Source: S5-327 sp965116015
Lineage (GTDB): Bacteria > Chloroflexota > Dehalococcoidia > Lucifugimonadales > Australimonadaceae
Assembly: GCA_965116015.1 (NCBI GenBank)
Contig: OZ220477.1
Span: 1,240,001-1,304,000 of the forward strand
Direction of reading: 5' to 3'
DNA length: 64,000 bases
Positions within the stretch are counted from its first letter, which is position 1. Each line of letters opens with the position of its first letter. Shown here in pieces: positions 1 to 8,160 of this stretch. A program made the translations under genes and the position numbers. The notes below the pieces were generated by a model that worked only from the letters and a program-made list of their open reading frames with translations, did no database searches and was not told where the DNA came from.

Positions 1-1062
1 GAACGACGTTCCGGCAAGCAACGACACTCCCGCCTGCTCCAGCGCCTCGCGCTCGAACTCGCTGCTCGCAAGACCCGTGCCGGAGATGTTCGGAAAGGCG
101 TAGAACGCGCCCGCCGGCGTACGGCACGACACGCCCGGCAGCGCGTTCAGACCGCTCGCCAGAAGATCGCGCCGCTCCCGGAACTCGGCGACCATATCGG
201 CGACCGGCTCCTGCGGGCCCTGCACTGCGGCGATCGCCGCCATCTGACTGAACGCCGCCGTGCATGAAACGCTGTTCGTCGCCAGCCGCGTCACCGGCTC
301 CACCAGCGGCTCAGGAAGCACGCCGTAGCCAACGCGCCATCCCGTCATCGCGTAGCTCTTCGACAGGCCGTCGAGCACGACTGTGCGTTCCCACATACCG
401 GGAAACTGCGTGATCGAGCTGTGCGACCCCTCGTAGTAGAAGTCCTTGTAGATCTCGTCGGCAAGCACGACGCAATCGTTCTCCGCCGCAAGCTCTGCGA
501 TGCGCTCGAGCGTGGAGTCGGGAATCACGCTCCCGCACGGGTTGTTCGGCGAGTTCACGATGATGAGCCGCGTCCGCGGCGTGATGAGCTCCTCCAGCTC
601 ATCCGGGTCGGGATTGTGCCCAAGCTCCTCTTGCAGCCGCATCGGAACCGGCGCGGCGCCCGCGAACCGCGCCATTGACTCGTAGATCGGAAACCCCGGG
701 TTCGGGTAAACGACCTCGTCGCCCTCCTCGACAAGCGCGAGGATCGTGAAGAACATTATCGGCTTGCCGCCGGGAGTCACGACCACGCGCGACGCCGGAA
801 TCTCGCAGTCGAGCCGGCGGCTCACGTCCGCCGCGATCGCTTCCCGCGCCTCTGCGACGCCGGCGGACGGAACGTAGTGCGTGTAGCCGCCGTCGAGCGC
901 GTCCTTTGCCGCGTCGACGATGTGCGACGGCGTATCGAAGTCCGGCTCGCCGATGCCGAGAAACACGATGTTGCGCCCCTGAGCCTCGAGCGCCTTCGCC
1001 CGGGCAAGCGCCTCGAACGCAGTCTCGGTGCCTAAGCGGGACATTCGCGATGCGAGGCGCAT
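1..1062 (-). CDS. Class I/II pyridoxal-phosphate aminotransferase, aspartate aminotransferase-like (3' end cut by window)
   Basis: The reverse strand is open from an ATG at 1062 to the window edge (354 codons, in frame at base 1), so roughly the last 35-40 residues are missing. The N-terminus carries the fold-I signature FLGIGEPDFDTP. The middle has NSPNNPCG and LADEIYKDF, and the PLP-lysine motif is LSKSYAMTGWRVGYG. These are hallmarks of aspartate/aromatic aminotransferases, which move amino groups between an amino acid and a 2-oxoacid. It starts 6 bp after the MoaD-like gene and is the last visible gene of the Mo-hydroxylase operon. The substrate cannot be told from sequence alone; the family call is firm. 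Confidence 0.9.
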   Translation of the reverse strand, partial: MRLASRMSRLGTETAFEALARAKALEAQGRNIVFLGIGEPDFDTPSHIVDAAKDALDGGYTHYVPSAGVAEAREAIAADVSRRLDCEIPASRVVVTPGGKPIMFFTILALVEEGDEVVYPNPGFPIYESMARFAGAAPVPMRLQEELGHNPDPDELEELITPRTRLIIVNSPNNPCGSVIPDSTLERIAELAAENDCVVLADEIYKDFYYEGSHSSITQFPGMWERTVVLDGLSKSYAMTGWRVGYGVLPEPLVEPVTRLATNSVSCTAAFSQMAAIAAVQGPQEPVADMVAEFRERRDLLASGLNALPGVSCRTPAGAFYAFPNISGTGLASSEFEREALEQAGVSLLAGTSF

Positions 1063-1068
1063 CGCGAA

Positions 1069-1347
1069 TCAGCCTCCGCCGCCTGCAATAGCGGGCAAGA
1101 AGTGCACCTCGGAGCGCTCATCCAGCGTGGTCAGCAGCCCCATATTCGTCGGCTCGCCGTCGACGATGGCCGCCAATCCCAGGGCGAGCTTCCCGCTCTC
1201 CTCGGGGTTCACCAGATGCTCCCGGATGCCGGGATAACGCTCCTCGAGATTGTCGATGAGCTCCCGCAGCGTCTGGCCCGGCGCCTCGACAGACGATTCG
1301 CCTCCGATGAACCGCCGCAAGGGCGTCTGCACGAAAACGACCGCCAA
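1069..1347 (-). CDS. MoaD/ThiS-family ubiquitin-like sulfur carrier
   Basis: A 92-residue beta-grasp protein ending in AIAGGGG. The C-terminal Gly-Gly tail is what MoaD and ThiS proteins use when adenylated and thiocarboxylated. The start is a TTG at 1347, 7 bp after the stop of the molybdenum subunit gene, with GGAG upstream; no ATG gives the full domain. Its place inside a molybdoenzyme operon suggests it supplies sulfur for the molybdopterin dithiolene as the small subunit of molybdopterin synthase. No MoaE partner is seen in the window, so a role as a general sulfur carrier or archaeal-type small modifier remains possible. Confidence 0.82.
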   Translation of the reverse strand: MAVVFVQTPLRRFIGGESSVEAPGQTLRELIDNLEERYPGIREHLVNPEESGKLALGLAAIVDGEPTNMGLLTTLDERSEVHFLPAIAGGGG

Positions 1348-1354
1348 AGCGCGC

Positions 1355-3661
1355 CTACGCTCCGCCGGCGCCGTTCCGCTTCCGCGCCAGCGCCTCGAGG
1401 ATGCGCCCCGGGTTCATCGGCGTCTGATACAGGCGCGTCCCCAGCGCGTCGGCGATAGCGTTCGCGACCGCCGGCGCCGGCGGCACGATGCCCGTCTCCC
1501 CGATGCCCCGCACGCCGAACGGGTGATTCGCGTTCGGCGTCTCGACGATGATCGTCTCGATCTTCGGCAAATCAAGAGAGGTCGGCATCCGGTAATCGAG
1601 GAAGCTGGAGTTGAGCATCACGCCGTCCGGGCTCGTGTAGTACTCCTCGTTGAGCGCCCAGCCGATCCCTTGCGCAGCGCCGCCCTGGAACTGCCCCTCA
1701 ACGTACGAGGGATGCACAGCCTTGCCTGCGTCCTGCGCCGCGGTGTAGCGCAGAACCTGCACCTTGCCGGTCGCCGGATCCACCTCCACATCAACCAGAT
1801 GCGTCGCGAAGCTGCCGCCGCCGGAGCCGCGCACATTCACTGCGCCCGTCTTGGCGACCAGCCCGCCGGTCTGCCCCAGCTTCCCTGCGGCTTCCTTAAA
1901 CATCATCCTCTGATCGGGCGCAACCCTGTTGCTGAAAACGCCATCCTCGAACTCCACATTCGCCGCCTCGGTCTCCCACACCATCGCGACGCGCTTCTTC
2001 ACTTCGTCGACAACCTGCCGCGCCGCCTCGATCGCCGCCTGACCGCTCGCATACGTCGTGCGGCTCCCCGCCGTGAGATCGTTGTATCCCACGCTGTCGG
2101 TGTCCGCCACCAGCGGATGAACATCCTCCGCTGGGAGGCCAAGAACCTCGGCGGCCTGCATCGCAATCGTCGTGCGTGTGCCCCCGATATCCGGATTGCC
2201 CTCGACGAGCGACACCACGCCGTCGTCGTTCACGTTGATCGTCACCGTCGATCTGTTGCCGATTCCGTTCCAGAAGCCGCTCGCCATGCCTCGACCCCGC
2301 AGTTTGCCGTCCGGACCCTCGCGTTCGAGCGGAGTTCGGAAGTGGTCGGAGTCGCGCACCGCCTCGAGGCACTCGACATTCCCGACGCGGGGGAAGATGG
2401 GGCCGTCCGGCCTGCGCGTGCCCTCTTTCGAGGCGTTCAGCAGGTGGAACTCCATCGGATCCATGCCGATCAGCTCGCAGAGCTCGCCAACCAGCGACTC
2501 GCTTGCGAACGTCGCCTGCGGCGTTCCGGGAGCGCGGTACGCCGCCGTCTTCGACATATTGATAACCACGTCGTAGGCGTCGATCCGCACATTCGGCACG
2601 TTGTAGCAAGCGAAAATGCCCGCTGTCGCCGCGCTTATCGGCGATCCCGGGTAGGCGCCAGCCATATACCGGATGTCCGCCGTCGCCGCAAGAATCTTCC
2701 CCTCGGCGTCGACTCCCATCTTCACCCTAACCTGCCCGCCCGGCCCCGGCCCTGTCGCATCAAAGATCGATTTCCTGTCCATCACGAGCTTCACCGGTCT
2801 GCCGCACTTCTTCGAAAGCGTCGCCGCCAGCGGCTCCAGGTACAGCCCGATCTTCCCCCCAAAACCCCCGCCGATCTCCATCGGCACGACCCGGATGCTC
2901 GACACCGGCAGCTTCAAGATCGTCGCCAGGTTGCTGCGAACCCCGAACGGCGCCTGCGTGCTCGTGTACACCGTCAGCTTGTCGTCCGGGCCCCAGAACG
3001 CTGTTCCGTTGTGCGGCTCGATGTAGCCCTGGTGCGCGCGGGAGATCGTGTAGACGCGCTCAAGCACGTGAGCGGACGCCGCGAATCCCGCCTCAGGATC
3101 GCCGAATTCCGCTCGCGTGTGCGCCGCGATGTTGGTGCCGACAACCTTCTCGCCGAGGTGGTCGCCCACCAAATCGTCGTGGATAACCGCCGCGTCGGGC
3201 GCCATTGCGTCCTCGAGACTAACCACCGCCTTGAGCGGCTCGTACTCCACCTTTATCAACTTCAGAGCTTCGAGCGCCGTGTTGAGGTCCACCGCCGCCA
3301 CAGCCGCGACCGGATGTCCTTTGTAGATGACCTTGTCGTGAGCCATAATGCGCTGGCTCGCCCACTTCGCATCCGTAACCTCTTCGCCCAGATCCATCAC
3401 TTTCGGCGCCGCAATCGGCATATCGTCGCCCGTAATCACCGCCAGCACGCCCGGAGCCGCAGCCGCCGCGGAGACGTCGATGCTCTTGATGAGCGCGTGA
3501 GCGTAGGGGCTGCGCAGCGTCGCCCCGTGAACCATGCCGGGCAGCTTCACGTCCCCGCCGAACTGAGCCCGGCCCAGCGCCTTGTCGACGCCGTCGTGCC
3601 GCACCGGGCGCGTGCCCACCACCTTGAACTCCCGAGCCGGCTTGTCCGCTGTCGTAGTCAT
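1355..3661 (-). CDS. Xanthine dehydrogenase/CO dehydrogenase-family molybdopterin-binding subunit (CoxL-like)
   Basis: A 768-residue large subunit of a molybdenum hydroxylase. It has the N-terminal a/b hammerhead (about 15-130), the Mo-cofactor motif GGGFGGK near residue 265, AYRAPGTPQ near 372, and the C-terminal GIGETGIVPPAPAVANA with the conserved catalytic-type Glu near 719. The active-site loop reads AYRAPG. It is neither the AYRCSFR of form I CO dehydrogenase nor the AYRGAGR of form II, so CO oxidation should not be assumed; an aldehyde or N-heterocycle substrate is as likely. It follows the 2Fe-2S gene by 65 bp and has a GGAGG ribosome site. It would act in a complex with the two upstream gene products. 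Confidence 0.93.
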   Translation of the reverse strand: MTTTADKPAREFKVVGTRPVRHDGVDKALGRAQFGGDVKLPGMVHGATLRSPYAHALIKSIDVSAAAAAPGVLAVITGDDMPIAAPKVMDLGEEVTDAKWASQRIMAHDKVIYKGHPVAAVAAVDLNTALEALKLIKVEYEPLKAVVSLEDAMAPDAAVIHDDLVGDHLGEKVVGTNIAAHTRAEFGDPEAGFAASAHVLERVYTISRAHQGYIEPHNGTAFWGPDDKLTVYTSTQAPFGVRSNLATILKLPVSSIRVVPMEIGGGFGGKIGLYLEPLAATLSKKCGRPVKLVMDRKSIFDATGPGPGGQVRVKMGVDAEGKILAATADIRYMAGAYPGSPISAATAGIFACYNVPNVRIDAYDVVINMSKTAAYRAPGTPQATFASESLVGELCELIGMDPMEFHLLNASKEGTRRPDGPIFPRVGNVECLEAVRDSDHFRTPLEREGPDGKLRGRGMASGFWNGIGNRSTVTINVNDDGVVSLVEGNPDIGGTRTTIAMQAAEVLGLPAEDVHPLVADTDSVGYNDLTAGSRTTYASGQAAIEAARQVVDEVKKRVAMVWETEAANVEFEDGVFSNRVAPDQRMMFKEAAGKLGQTGGLVAKTGAVNVRGSGGGSFATHLVDVEVDPATGKVQVLRYTAAQDAGKAVHPSYVEGQFQGGAAQGIGWALNEEYYTSPDGVMLNSSFLDYRMPTSLDLPKIETIIVETPNANHPFGVRGIGETGIVPPAPAVANAIADALGTRLYQTPMNPGRILEALARKRNGAGGA

Positions 3662-3726
3662 TCGCGAATCCTCCAGGACGCTCTGCGCTGATGCTCTCGG
3701 AATCAGGAAACGAGAATCCGCGCGCG

Positions 3727-4215
3727 TTAGTCCGCGGCGGCGGCCTTCTCGACCGCGCGCACAATCTTATCGTAGCCGGTGCAGCGGCAGAGATTGCCCG
3801 CAAGCCACAACCGAATGCGCTGCTCGTCGGGATGCGGCTCTCTGTCGAGCAGCCCCTTCGCCGCAACCAGAAACCCCGGCGTGCAGATGCCGCACTGCAG
3901 CGCAGCCTCCTCGAGAAACGCCGTCTGCAGCGGATGCAGGCCATGCGGCGGAGCCATCCCCTCGATGGTCTCCACCTTTCGGCCCTCCACCTCGGCGCCG
4001 AGCACGAGGCACGAGTCAACGATTCGGCCGTCGAGCGACACCGTGCACGCGCCGCAATTGCCGTCGTTGCAGCCCTCTTTCGTGCCCGTCAGATCAAGCG
4101 TCTCGCGCAGCGTCTCCAGCAGCGACTGGTGCGGCGCAATCAGAAATTCCGCAGGCTGGCCGTTAATCTCGCACGACACGGGAATCTTGGGCGCAGGGTT
4201 GTAGCTCTGTGTCAT
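3727..4215 (-). CDS. 2Fe-2S iron-sulfur subunit of the molybdenum hydroxylase (CoxS-like)
   Basis: A 162-residue protein of the usual length for CoxS/XdhC-type small subunits. The plant-type ferredoxin cluster motif is CNDGNCGAC. The second cluster domain has QCGICTPG and GNLCRCTGY. All eight ligand cysteines are present. It passes electrons from the Mo centre to the FAD subunit. It starts 7 bp after the FAD-subunit gene, giving the order FAD, FeS, Mo in the transcript. Confidence 0.95.
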   Translation of the reverse strand: MTQSYNPAPKIPVSCEINGQPAEFLIAPHQSLLETLRETLDLTGTKEGCNDGNCGACTVSLDGRIVDSCLVLGAEVEGRKVETIEGMAPPHGLHPLQTAFLEEAALQCGICTPGFLVAAKGLLDREPHPDEQRIRLWLAGNLCRCTGYDKIVRAVEKAAAAD

Positions 4216-4222
4216 ATCGCTC

Positions 4223-5131
4223 TCAGTGGTTGACTTGGGAATTGGTTTTGGCGCGCTCCAGCGCCGCGCCCAGCGTACGCCGCGTGAGCGTTCTCACAAG
4301 CTGCAGCCGCTGCATGGGCGTTCCGCGCATATCTTCCAACGGCGACGCCTCGGTTGACGCTATCTCCCCCGCCTCGGCGAACGTCTCGACTGTCGCAGCC
4401 TTGCCAGCCAGGAACGCCGACGCCCGCCGCGCGAGAATCGGCGTCGGCCCCACCGCCGCCAGCGCGATGCGCGCCGACGCAATGCTCCCTGACTCGTCGA
4501 GAGTAATCGCGCTCGCCACTCCCGCGACCGCGATATCCATCTCGTTGCGAGGGGTGAACCGCTGGTACGCGGCGCCGAACCCTCGCGCCGGAGCAGGCAG
4601 CTCGATCGCCGTCAGCAGCTCCCCATCCTGAAGCGCGCTCCGACCGGGGCCTGTGCAGAACTCCTCGACCGGAAGCAGGCGTTCACCGCCCGGCCCTGCA
4701 ATCCGCGCAACCCCGGAGTGCGCAATCAGCGGACAGACGCCGTCGGCGCTTGGCGACGCATTGCACAGATTGCCCCCCAAGCTCGCGCGCGACTGTATCT
4801 GAATGCCCCCGATCAGCGACGCTGCATCGATAATGCCCGGGTACGCCGCGCTCACAGACGAATCCTCGTAGATGCGGCAGCACGGCGCCGCCGCGCCGAT
4901 AACGAGCCCACCGTTCAACGACAACGCCGACAGCTCGGGGATGCTCTTCACATCCACAATGACGTCAATCTCGAAGCGCTCGCCCCGCAGCTGCACAAGG
5001 ATGTCGGTGCCGCCAGCCAGCGGCTTGGCGCGGGAGCCATGCTCCGCGAGCACGGCGACGGCCTCGTCCACGGTTCGTGCCGCAACATACCTGAAAGGGT
5101 GCAACGCTGCTCCGCCGGCCGCAGGCGGCAT
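4223..5131 (-). CDS. FAD-binding subunit of the molybdenum hydroxylase (CoxM-like)
   Basis: A 302-residue protein when started at the ATG at 5131, just before the conserved HPFRYVAARTVDEAV. The reading frame stays open upstream to 5455, but that part is a translated 61-bp tandem repeat with no family resemblance. FAD contacts are AKPLAGGTDIL near residue 55 and the pair GGIQIQSRASLGGNLCNASP near 125. The CoxM C-terminal domain follows. It accepts electrons from the 2Fe-2S subunit and passes them to a quinone or other acceptor. It is the first gene of the operon; no clear -10 box was identified among the repeats upstream. Confidence 0.93.
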   Translation of the reverse strand: MPPAAGGAALHPFRYVAARTVDEAVAVLAEHGSRAKPLAGGTDILVQLRGERFEIDVIVDVKSIPELSALSLNGGLVIGAAAPCCRIYEDSSVSAAYPGIIDAASLIGGIQIQSRASLGGNLCNASPSADGVCPLIAHSGVARIAGPGGERLLPVEEFCTGPGRSALQDGELLTAIELPAPARGFGAAYQRFTPRNEMDIAVAGVASAITLDESGSIASARIALAAVGPTPILARRASAFLAGKAATVETFAEAGEIASTEASPLEDMRGTPMQRLQLVRTLTRRTLGAALERAKTNSQVNH

Positions 5132-5176
5132 GCGCCGCCCTCGACACTCAGATGGATATTGAACGCGCCCATTATG

Positions 5177-5310
5177 GCGAATGCCTCGCGCTCCCGCAAC
5201 GCCGCGCCCCCGAATCGCCCGCTCGGGGTGGAGCCTTGCGAATGCCTCGCGCTCCCGCAACGCCGCGCCCCCGAATCGCCCGCTCGGGTGGAGCCCTGCG
5301 AACGCTCCGC
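5177..5310. repeat. 61-bp tandem repeat, about 2.2 copies, upstream of the CoxM-like gene
   Basis: The block beginning GCGAATGCCTCGCGCTCCCG at 5177 recurs at 5238 and again, truncated and diverged, at 5298. The periods are 61 and 60 bp; the one-base difference is a GGGG/GGG change. The first two copies are nearly identical. The repeat lies in a 479-bp stretch without a convincing gene (5132-5610), between the divergent Mo-hydroxylase operon and the RRM gene. Bases 5311-5448 show nothing recognisable. Confidence 0.85.
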
Positions 5311-5448
5311 GCTCCCGCCGCGCCTGCCCCACGCTCTCCAGCCCATCGCGATGCGAGATTCCCGCCGCGCTCCCCGACGCTGCGGATAGGCGCATTCCTC
5401 GCCCTTTATCCAGCCTTGCTGCGAATTTCGACGGCAAGCTGCCTCTGC

Positions 5449-5477
5449 TTGCCACTAGCCGACTGCGAGGCTAGAAT
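5449..5477 (+). promoter_or_regulatory. Sigma70-type promoter for the RRM gene
   Basis: TTGCCA at 5449-5454 and TAGAAT at 5472-5477 are separated by exactly 17 bp. This is the best full -35/-10 pair seen in the window. It predicts a 5' leader of about 125 nt before the GTG start at 5611, which is unusual here, where many genes have almost no leader. The leader is GC-rich and could fold, as leaders of cold-shock RNA-binding proteins often do; that part is inference. Confidence 0.6.
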
Positions 5478-5610
5478 GCGCGCGTCGCCTCCTGACGGCG
5501 CGCGCCGCAGCCCCGAAAGGCGGCGGCCCTGCTCAGACCGAGAGGCGGCGGGGCGAGCCCCGGCGCAGGGGACGATTGCGAGAGAGAGCGAGACGAGGGA
5601 GGGCAAGCAC

Positions 5611-5877
5611 GTGGCAGGAGAGACGAATCGCCTATTCGTAGGCAATATGCCGTTCAGAATGACTCAGGACGAGATGCGGGAGCTGTTCGAGCAGGCCGGC
5701 CGCGTCGTTTCGGTCCACATCCCCACCGACCGCGAGACTGGTCGGCCTCGCGGCTTTGGCTTCGTCGAGATGGAAGACCCCGACGACAAAGACAAGGCCG
5801 TCCAGATGTTCAACGGCTACCAGGTTGAAGGCAGGGCGCTCGTCGTCAACGAAGCCCGCCCTCGCGAGCGCTATTAG
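5611..5877 (+). CDS. RRM-domain RNA-binding protein
   Basis: An 88-residue single RNA recognition motif. RNP2 is LFVGNM (residues 8-13) and RNP1 is RGFGFVEM near 48-55, with the aromatic residues that stack on RNA. The size and layout match bacterial/cyanobacterial Rbp-type glycine-poor RRM proteins. The GTG at 5611 is chosen because GAGGGAGGG lies 7-8 nt upstream and because it places the domain at the start. It probably binds single-stranded RNA as a chaperone. It is a single-gene unit. Confidence 0.9.
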   Translation: MAGETNRLFVGNMPFRMTQDEMRELFEQAGRVVSVHIPTDRETGRPRGFGFVEMEDPDDKDKAVQMFNGYQVEGRALVVNEARPRERY

Positions 5878-5895
5878 CGCCCAACCCTCCTCGCG

Positions 5896-5918
5896 CGCTC
5901 CCCGTAGCTAGCGGAGCG
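5896..5918. terminator. Possible terminator between convergent RRM and threonine synthase-like genes
   Basis: CGCTCC and GGAGCG form a 6-bp stem around an 11-nt loop, 19 nt after the RRM stop codon. No T tract follows, so a terminator role is only suggested by position in the convergent gap 5878-6089. The rest of that gap shows nothing recognisable. Confidence 0.3.
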
Positions 5919-6089
5919 TAGCGAAGTCCCACTCTCCGCGCTCTGCTATCGGCGCGGGAATCGGCGACGCCGCAGGCCACTGTCCAGGCGCCCCCCGCCG
6001 ACGCTGCACATCCTGCGGGAGGACGAAAGGCGGCGTTCGGAGCGCCGGCGCGCGCCGCGATTGGATGCGCGCCTACTGTGCTGCGGCGC

Positions 6090-7262
6090 CTAAACCGGCA
6101 TCGCGATGTCCATATACTTGTAGCCGGAACCTGTGTCCATCAGCGCCGACTCCGTCTCCGGCCCCAGGAATCCAGACTCCCGCAGCTTGTGGTAGGCGGC
6201 GAGCGTCGCAGCTCCCTCCGGCGCCGGCCATATCCCCTCAGACGACCCCATCTCCCGCATCGCCGCGAGTATCTCCGCGTCGCTCACCGTTAGCGCCGTG
6301 CCCCCGCTCGCGCGAACAGCGTCGAGTATCAGGTAATCCCCTATCGCCGCCGGCACGCGGATGCCCGCCGCTATCGTCGACGCATTCTCCCACGGCTCCG
6401 CGTAGCGGTCGCCATTCTCGAACGCACGCACAATCGGCGCGCAGCCGTCGGACTGCACCGCAATCATCTTCGGGCGCTCGCTCCCTATCCAGCCCAGCTG
6501 CTCCAGCTCGTCGAACGCCTTCCACATCGCCACCATTCCCATGCCCCCGCCCGTCGGATAGATGATCGCCTCAGGGAGCCTCCAGCCAAGATCCTCGGCA
6601 ATCTCGTACCCCAGCGTCTTCTTCCCCTCGACGCGGTACGGCTCGCGCAAGGTCGATACATCGAACAATCCGATCTCCGCCGCCTTCTCGCGCGACAATC
6701 GCCCGGCGTCGGAGATCAGTCCGTCCACCAGCGTCAGGCGCGCGCCGGCGAGCAACGACTCCTTCTTGGCCGCCTCAGGCGCATCCTGCGGCATAAACAC
6801 GTAGCACTCCAGCCCGCCCCGCGCGCAGTACGCCGCAAGAGCCCCCGCAGCGTTCCCCGCCGACGGCGTCGTCAGACGCGTCAGACCAAGCTCCTTCGCT
6901 CGCGACACCGCAGACGACATCCCGCGCGCCTTGAACGTCCCCGTCGGGTTCATCCCCTCGTCCTTGATGTAGAGCGTTCGCGCGCCGAGCGACGACTCCA
7001 GGTTCCTCGCCCGGAGCATCGGCGTGCCCCCCTCTCCGAGCGTTACAACGTTGGCCTCGTCGCGAACAGGCATCAGCTCAAAGTACCGCCATATCCCTCG
7101 CGGACGGTCCGCAAAGACCGCCGGCGACATCTCGCGGCGCGCGCGCTCCAGATCGTACCTCGGATACAGCGGCTTGCCGGCAGGCGACAGGTTGCGCGGC
7201 TCGTCGGCGCTGCAGACTTCGCCAGTCTCCGTGCACTCCAGATGCGACAGGTAGTTCTTCAT
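6090..7262 (-). CDS. Threonine synthase-like fold-II PLP enzyme
   Basis: A 390-residue protein with an N-terminal segment holding two cysteines (LECTETGEVC), often zinc-ribbon-like in this family. The PLP-lysine motif is NPTGTFKARG near residue 110, the phosphate loop TPSAGNAAGALAAY is near 140, and YPTGGGMGM is near 238. The family converts O-phosphohomoserine to threonine. A second threonine synthase (62208-63266) sits beside homoserine dehydrogenase and is the likelier biosynthetic one, so this copy could act on another substrate or be a paralogue. A GGGAGG ribosome site precedes the ATG. It is flanked by unrelated genes. Confidence 0.8.
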   Translation of the reverse strand: MKNYLSHLECTETGEVCSADEPRNLSPAGKPLYPRYDLERARREMSPAVFADRPRGIWRYFELMPVRDEANVVTLGEGGTPMLRARNLESSLGARTLYIKDEGMNPTGTFKARGMSSAVSRAKELGLTRLTTPSAGNAAGALAAYCARGGLECYVFMPQDAPEAAKKESLLAGARLTLVDGLISDAGRLSREKAAEIGLFDVSTLREPYRVEGKKTLGYEIAEDLGWRLPEAIIYPTGGGMGMVAMWKAFDELEQLGWIGSERPKMIAVQSDGCAPIVRAFENGDRYAEPWENASTIAAGIRVPAAIGDYLILDAVRASGGTALTVSDAEILAAMREMGSSEGIWPAPEGAATLAAYHKLRESGFLGPETESALMDTGSGYKYMDIAMPV

Positions 7263-7457
7263 AGCTGGCCTCCCTGCCCTCCAGGCGTCGCCTCCACGAC
7301 GGATAACGGATATCTGTCCGGCGTCCTTGCCCAGCGCGGGCTAGCGGCGGCGTCCTGGGAGTACCTCCCCTTAGTGTGCCGGCAGCCTCGCGCACGACGG
7401 CGCCGGCCGAACCCCATAGCGCCAGCCGGCGTCCTCGCGCACGACGGAGCTGACGGA

Positions 7458-7868
7458 CTATCCCCGGGTGAGCCACCTCCATATGCGGCTCAACGGCCCC
7501 TCGCTCGGCGCATCGTCGATCGGCTGACCACGCCAGCGCCGCTCGGACGCCCGGCGCGGACGCGTGAAGTACGACACGTACGCGTACACCCAAACCCCCA
7601 CGCCCAGATACGCCAGCGGAGCGGCGACGCCGAACCCCAGAATCGAGACGTTCAACAGGTTCAGCACGAACGCCCCCAGAAGCAGCCCCAGCCCCGCGCG
7701 GAACAACCCCCCCGGCGTGAAACTGAACCGCAGCCGCCGCGGCCTCCGCTGAGGCGCCGCGCGGCGCGGACCCCGCGAACCTCGCGGCGAACGCTCCGAT
7801 CCTTCAGGCGTCCCCTCGTTAACCTTGCCGAGTATCTCTTCGATCTCGCGCTGGTACCGCTGCGGCAT
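7458..7868 (-). CDS. Small membrane protein of unknown function
   Basis: 136 residues. Residues 1-50 are charged and Arg/Pro-rich. Two hydrophobic segments follow at about 53-77 (GGLFRAGLGLLLGAFVLNLL) and 79-100 (GFGVAAPLAYLGVGVWVYAY). The tail is basic and ends in WRWLTRG. A strong AGGAG ribosome site precedes the ATG at 7868. The hydrophobic pattern and basic flanks support a two-helix inner-membrane protein. No family is recognised. The gap to the next gene downstream (7263-7457) holds only two direct copies of CTCGCGCACGACGG (7388, 7435). Confidence 0.7.
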   Translation of the reverse strand: MPQRYQREIEEILGKVNEGTPEGSERSPRGSRGPRRAAPQRRPRRLRFSFTPGGLFRAGLGLLLGAFVLNLLNVSILGFGVAAPLAYLGVGVWVYAYVSYFTRPRRASERRWRGQPIDDAPSEGPLSRIWRWLTRG

Positions 7869-7945
7869 CCCTCATTCTCCTCCGGTTGCGCAGGCAAGAC
7901 CGCCCAGCCCGACAGGCAGCCGCGCCCGCCGTTTCCCCTACGCAA

Positions 7946-7954
7946 AGCATAGCA
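7946..7954 (-). promoter_or_regulatory. Extended -10 promoter for the small membrane protein gene
   Basis: On the reverse strand the sequence reads TGCTATGCT, an extended -10 (TGn plus TATGCT), 78 nt upstream of the ATG at 7868. A TTATTG lies 15 bp further upstream. The call rests on this motif and its position. Confidence 0.4.
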
Positions 7955-8084
7955 GTCGAGAGAATGCAATAACAGCCGCCCCCGCGATTTCAACGCGCGC
8001 TCCGCGAGCAATCCCCGCGGCCAAGACCCGCGCGAACATCCCTCTCCGTGCCCCCCGCGCTCAGCGAACAGCCGAGCACATAAA

Positions 8085-8137
8085 GGGGGCTGTCGTCAGT
8101 GGGGAGCCGCGCTCCTTGCGGCCTGCGAACAGCCCCC
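8085..8137. repeat. Inverted repeat upstream of the HMA gene
   Basis: GGGGGCTGT (8085-8093) is matched by ACAGCCCCC (8129-8137), with a nested GCCGC/GCGGC stem between them. It ends 11 bp before the -10 box of the HMA gene, so as DNA it sits where an operator could be, and it would not be part of the transcript. It could also be chance in GC-rich sequence. Confidence 0.5.
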
Positions 8138-8148
8138 GGGAGGGAGCG

Positions 8149-8154
8149 TATACT
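8149..8154 (+). promoter_or_regulatory. -10 box giving a leaderless HMA transcript
   Basis: TATACT is followed by exactly 6 nt and then the ATG at 8161. Transcription would therefore begin at or next to the start codon. No ribosome-binding site is present, consistent with a leaderless mRNA. Confidence 0.55.
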
Positions 8155-8160
8155 CAACCT

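Noticed and set aside
1250..3691. An 813-codon open frame on the + strand opposite the molybdenum-subunit gene
   Set aside because: It is an antisense shadow: the opposite strand encodes a full CoxL-like protein with all motifs, and the + translation is an Arg/His/Leu-rich sequence with no domain.
1355..5131. Aerobic CO dehydrogenase (coxMSL) assignment
   Set aside because: Subunit order and motifs fit the superfamily, but the active-site loop lacks the CO dehydrogenase signature, so CO oxidation is not supported.
7263..7457. T-box or other riboswitch upstream of the threonine synthase-like gene
   Set aside because: No T-box core (AGGGTGGNACCGCG) or specifier stem could be found on the transcribed strand; only a short direct repeat is present.
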